A stretch of 64,000 bases of DNA, from positions 62,001 to 126,000 of the forward strand of contig NZ_PJIN01000008.1 of assembly GCF_002929705.1 (NCBI RefSeq). Reading direction: 5' to 3'. Made by a program: the position numbers and the translations under genes. Below the pieces are notes generated by a model. That model did not search any database and was not told the DNA's origin. It saw only the letters and a list, made by a program, of their open reading frames with translations. This stretch comes from Arthrobacter sp. N199823 (GTDB lineage Bacteria; Actinomycetota; Actinomycetes; Actinomycetales; Micrococcaceae). Shown here one piece after another: positions 60,880-64,000 of the stretch. Positions within the stretch are counted from its first letter, which is position 1. The number at the start of each line of letters is the position of its first letter.

Positions 60880-62337
60880 TCAGGGCTGGGAAGGGCTTGG
60901 TTCACTCGCCGATTGAATGCCGGTCAGCTCCACGATGTGCGCTTCTTCCGGTTGTGGCCGTGGAATGCACAGGGCCAGCGCCCCGGCGAGCACAGTGGCG
61001 CCAAGGGCGATGGCAAAGCCCAGCTGGAATCCGGCCGCCGTGGGTGCTGAGTGACCGGCACTGGATGCTGCAAGAATGGCGCCCATGACTGCCGCTGCGC
61101 TACTGGTACCCAAGGCACGCATGAGGGAGTTCAAACCGTTCGCGGCGCCGGTCTCGGTGGGCTTGACAGCGCCCATAATGAGCATGGGCATGGCGGAGTA
61201 ACCGATGCCGATCCCGGCCCCCACCAAAGCATTCGCGAGAAGAATGTGCCAGATTTCCGTGGATGCCAGCAGCGCTAATACGTAGGCGAATGCAATGACG
61301 ACGGCGCTCAGGACTAAGGTGGCACGGCCTCCCACGGTGCCATTCAACCGAGCTGCTACCGGCGCCATGGCAATTTGCACCAGTCCGGCAGGGGCAAGGA
61401 TGAGACCGATGGTGATGAGCGTTTGGCCCAGTCCGAAGCCGGGACTTGTGGGGAGTTGCAGAATTTGGGGGAACAACACTGCGGATGAAAAGAACGCAAA
61501 ACCCAAGGCTATCGAGGCGAGGTTTGTCATCAGCACGGCCGGACGTGCGGCCACGCGAAGATCAACCGCGGGGTCCTTGAGCCGCAGTTCAAAAGCTCCC
61601 CAAGCCAAAAGCACCAGAACGCCGCCAATGCCCAAAATCAAGGTCGCCGGTGAGCTCCATCCCCACGCGTTGCCCTGGGCGACGGCTACGAGAATTGCGG
61701 ACAAAGCAATGGACAGGCCAACTGCACCCACGTAGTCGAAGCGCCCGGCTGCGAATTCCGTATCCTTGGGCACGATCCACGCCACGAGCGCAAACAACAC
61801 CACGCCGAGTACCGTAGCGGTCCAGAACAGGGCGTGCCAGTCAAGGGAATCTGCAATGAAGGAGCTGATGGGCAAGCCAAGTGCGGCACCGAAGCCAAAG
61901 GACGCGCTGATCAGCGCAACGGCACCACCCACTCGCTTTGCCGGCAAATGATCGCGGAGGACGGCGATGCCCAGCGGGATGACTCCTGTCATGAGCCCCT
62001 GCAGTGCGCGCCCCACCAGCAGAACGGTCAGATTAGTTGAGGCGGCTGCCAGAACGTTGCCGACAATCAGGGCGAGCAACAGCACCAAAATGATCTTGCG
62101 TTTGCCCAGGAGATCCCCCAGACGCCCGGAGATAGGAGTAACGACGGCCGAGGTCAACAGCGTAATGGTGACCACCCACGCCGTGGCTTCCCGTGGTGCG
62201 TTCAATAGTTCCGGCAATTGAGCCTGGATCGGCACCACCAGAGTAAACATGAATGATGCGCATGCACCAGTGACTGCTAGGACGGCAATGAGTGGCCACG
62301 AGCGGCGGACTGTGGTGGCGGGTTGAGCTGTTTTCAT
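60880..62337 (-). CDS. MFS multidrug exporter (DHA2-like)
   Basis: A 485-residue MFS protein. WPLIAVLAVTGACASFMFTL is TM1, VVTPISGRLGDLLGKRKIIL is the loop 2-3 motif and VLLVGRALQGLMTGVIPLGI is TM4. The length and number of hydrophobic segments fit a 14-helix DHA2 member. ATG 62337. Substrate unknown. Confidence 0.9.
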   Translation of the reverse strand: MKTAQPATTVRRSWPLIAVLAVTGACASFMFTLVVPIQAQLPELLNAPREATAWVVTITLLTSAVVTPISGRLGDLLGKRKIILVLLLALIVGNVLAAASTNLTVLLVGRALQGLMTGVIPLGIAVLRDHLPAKRVGGAVALISASFGFGAALGLPISSFIADSLDWHALFWTATVLGVVLFALVAWIVPKDTEFAAGRFDYVGAVGLSIALSAILVAVAQGNAWGWSSPATLILGIGGVLVLLAWGAFELRLKDPAVDLRVAARPAVLMTNLASIALGFAFFSSAVLFPQILQLPTSPGFGLGQTLITIGLILAPAGLVQIAMAPVAARLNGTVGGRATLVLSAVVIAFAYVLALLASTEIWHILLANALVGAGIGIGYSAMPMLIMGAVKPTETGAANGLNSLMRALGTSSAAAVMGAILAASSAGHSAPTAAGFQLGFAIALGATVLAGALALCIPRPQPEEAHIVELTGIQSASEPSPSQP

Positions 62338-62512
62338 TGCTTCCTTTGGTGCGGGCAGAAGGTGGTGCCGGGAATTCCTTGAGGGGCTAACCTTGACTGG
62401 TTAATTCTGTGTTGGCGCCGCCATCTGTGGCAATCGGATGCCAAGGGTTGATTATTCCCATTGTCGCCGCTGGTCCACGCTGTGGAAGGGTGGCGCGCCG
62501 TGCATAAGTCGC

Positions 62513-62582
62513 CGAGTCAGACGGAGGCCCGCCGAGTCAGACGTGGCGCAGCGTCTGACTCAACGGGCCTCCGTCTGACTCG
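62513..62582. repeat. Hairpin within a hairpin (GAGTCAGACG repeated four times)
   Basis: Outer arms of 19 bp (62513-62531 with 62564-62582) are exact complements. Between them a second stem of 10 bp (62534-62543 with 62552-62561) has an 8-base loop. GAGTCAGACG or its complement occurs four times. It lies five bases past the SMP-30 stop (minus strand), so it could act as its terminator. Confidence 0.85.
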
Positions 62583-62587
62583 AGGAA

Positions 62588-63484
62588 CTACGGCGTGCGC
62601 TTGCTGTGGTCCTTCTGACTTGAGGAACCGCGGCGTAGTCCTCGAACCCGCGCGGGCTCGAGCGCCAGCAGTGACAGGGGCGCGGCAATGGTGAATCCGT
62701 CTAGTTCGCCAGGCGTTTCCAGCCCAATAGAGGCGCTGGTGACGATGACCAGCGGTTCGTCACCAGCTGTGAGGGTGACGCTCGTGGGCTGTGAGACTGG
62801 TAGATCGAGCGGTTTGGCGCGGCGTTCTCCGGGCGCGTAGACGTCCAAACGGTTCCCGCCCCACACGGCATTCCAGAGACGGCCCTCGCAATCCACGTGC
62901 ACACCGTCAGGTGATCCGCCGTCGACCGTGACGAACGGTTCAACGCTGGAGCCGGGCACCAGACTCTTGCTTAGAATCTTGCCAGCTACAGTGTCTGCGA
63001 TCAGCATGGCCTCAATTTCCGGCAAAAAGACCGGTCCGTTGGGGATCTCGATCCCGCTCATCATGCAGCTCGTCTCGCCGGTCTCGGGGTCCCAGCGCCA
63101 GAGGTGACCATCGGCCGGCGAGCCGTCGTGCACCATGGTGCCGAACCAGCACGATCCGTCCGGGGCGAACGAGCCGTCATTGACCCGGTGGCGGCTGGGA
63201 TTGAGCCCGGTGGAGGCGATTTCGGCAACGCTCCCATCCTCACGGAGCCAGGAAAGCCCAGTTCCGAGGGCCGCAATCAAACGTCCGTCGGACGCCTTTT
63301 CCACGAAGCCCAGCGGAGCGTCGAAGGTGCGCACTAGTGTGGCCCTATCCGCCGAACCCGGTGTCCACGCATAGAGCTCGCCGCGGAGCAAATCCACCCA
63401 GTGGACGGTGCCGTCAATGATGCGTAGGCCTTCGCCTAGTTCCAGGCGTGACGGGCTGATGGGTTGCCAGGGGGAGTGGGTCAT
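62588..63484 (-). CDS. SMP-30/gluconolactonase-family protein
   Basis: A 298-residue six-bladed propeller enzyme of the SGL family: LELGEGLRIIDGTVHWVDLL with the metal-binding Glu, VNDGSFAPDGSCWFGTMVHD near 120, IPNGPVFLPEIEAMLIADT near 165, and GSPDGVHVDCEGRLWNAVWG near 210. The Glu, Asn and Asp metal ligands are recognisable. It hydrolyses lactones; the substrate is unknown. ATG 63484 has AGGAAG at nine bases; the frame runs to 63580. The C-terminal RRGSSSQKDHSKRTP runs into repeat DNA. Confidence 0.9.
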   Translation of the reverse strand: MTHSPWQPISPSRLELGEGLRIIDGTVHWVDLLRGELYAWTPGSADRATLVRTFDAPLGFVEKASDGRLIAALGTGLSWLREDGSVAEIASTGLNPSRHRVNDGSFAPDGSCWFGTMVHDGSPADGHLWRWDPETGETSCMMSGIEIPNGPVFLPEIEAMLIADTVAGKILSKSLVPGSSVEPFVTVDGGSPDGVHVDCEGRLWNAVWGGNRLDVYAPGERRAKPLDLPVSQPTSVTLTAGDEPLVIVTSASIGLETPGELDGFTIAAPLSLLALEPARVRGLRRGSSSQKDHSKRTP

Positions 63485-63772
63485 TGATTGCGCTTCCTGT
63501 GTTGCGGATAGATTTGTCTGGGGTGAGCTACGGGGAGCTCGAAATTCCGGAGTCGGCAGTGGTGAACCCTGTGGACTCACGTTTCACTATGGAGAAGCCA
63601 GCTTTGACTGTTTGCGGTGCTGAGCGCGGCCCCTTTTCATTGATGCGCTCCACCAGCATGGTCAAGACCACATCCTAGGGTACGCGCCGGTTGGCGTGCA
63701 CGGGCGAGCCCGGTTTCCTTGGTCCATGTGCCACCTCGCACCGCCATGTGCGGGTACTTCTCGATGCCTGCC
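63485..63772. other. Spacer upstream of the SMP-30 gene
   Basis: About 290 bases. Short plus-strand frames (63408-63623, 63484-63678) have no ribosome site or motif. It should hold the SMP-30 promoter. The right end is the hairpin at 63773-63826. Confidence 0.45.
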
Positions 63773-63826
63773 GCGGCAAGAGGGCCTGTGCCATCCGCTA
63801 TCGGATGGCACAGGCCCTCTTGCCGC
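63773..63826 (-). terminator. 25-bp stem, 4-base loop hairpin
   Basis: A perfect 25-bp stem (63773-63797 with 63802-63826, loop CTAT) lies 26 bases past the stop of the ohr gene on the minus strand. No T-run follows, but a stem of this length makes it a likely transcription end. Confidence 0.7.
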
Positions 63827-63852
63827 CACAAAGCCTAAGAAGCCGAACGGGT

Positions 63853-64000
63853 TTAGTCGTCGGAGACCGTGATGGTGACCTCAATGTTGCCGCGGGTGGC
63901 GTTGGAGTAGGGGCAGACCTGATGAGCGGCATCGGCCAGTGCCTGAGCGGCAGCGTGTTCAATGCCCGGCAGGACAACTTCCAGAAGCACGGAGAGCTCA
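63853..64000 (-). CDS. ohr: Organic hydroperoxide resistance protein, C-terminal part (Ohr/OsmC)
   Basis: Only the last 49 residues are inside the window; the rest lies to the right. The segment reads LEVVLPGIEHAAAQALADAA, HQVCPYSNATRGNIEV and TITVSDD. VCPYSNATRGN is the Ohr C-terminal motif with the second redox cysteine. Ohr reduces organic hydroperoxides with lipoylated partners. Truncated by the window edge. Confidence 0.9.
   Translation of the reverse strand, partial: ELSVLLEVVLPGIEHAAAQALADAAHQVCPYSNATRGNIEVTITVSDD

Overview
The window is high-GC DNA with dense operons, 1-4 base start/stop overlaps, GTG/TTG starts, strong Shine-Dalgarno sites and actinobacterial gene content. I read it as the chromosome of an Arthrobacter-like member of the Micrococcaceae. 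The genus is inferred from gene content; no rRNA or marker gene is present to prove it. There is no tRNA, rRNA or CRISPR array.

1-16.5 kb: a catecholate siderophore cluster. Isochorismate synthase (cut by the left edge), DHB-AMP ligase, isochorismatase/aryl carrier protein, an MbtH protein and a 2857-residue NRPS are followed by a siderophore-interacting reductase, an EntS-type exporter and an Sfp-type phosphopantetheinyl transferase, mostly with overlapping ends. An iron box (DtxR/IdeR type) then precedes a separate siderophore-binding lipoprotein gene. The NRPS reads C-A-PCP-E-C-A-PCP-TE. Its second A domain carries the serine code of EntF and its first has an acidic pocket expected for Lys/Orn/Arg. 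The predicted product is a DHB-D-(basic amino acid)-L-Ser tri-ester.

16.5-24.3 kb: decayed DNA, including a toxin pseudogene with an in-frame stop, then a MarR/acyl-CoA ligase/DUF2177 operon, a DUF1295 membrane protein, an NAD-binding epimerase and a DUF427 protein, with gene-poor spacers.

24.3-31.5 kb: a stress-type island. Dps, a YtxH-like protein, topoisomerase IB, a DUF4235 protein, several small hydrophilic proteins and a FUSC membrane protein lie here, together with frameshifted remnants.

31.5-37 kb: a degraded alpha/beta-hydrolase, two copies of a decaying small-ORF family, very long perfect palindromes, an NmrA-type reductase with a divergent HxlR regulator, and an operon of two YjbR proteins plus RarA.

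37-48.4 kb: redox and transport genes, most paired with an HxlR or TetR regulator (SnoaL-like protein, MFS and thioesterase, ene-reductase and SDR). A lipid-type locus follows: SDR and alkyl-DHAP-synthase-like flavoprotein, divergent from TetR and GlpD with only 17 bp between start codons. RidA follows.

48.4-64 kb: a sugar-dehydrogenase-like lipoprotein, a cyclophilin-like lipoprotein, a zinc alcohol dehydrogenase, an MFS transporter divergent from an XRE/MmyB regulator, two small enzymes, a complete peptide/nickel-type ABC importer, a RibD-like reductase, a second large MFS exporter, an SMP-30 lactonase and the C-terminal end of an Ohr/OsmC peroxidase at the right edge. Long perfect hairpins without T-tracts recur between genes.
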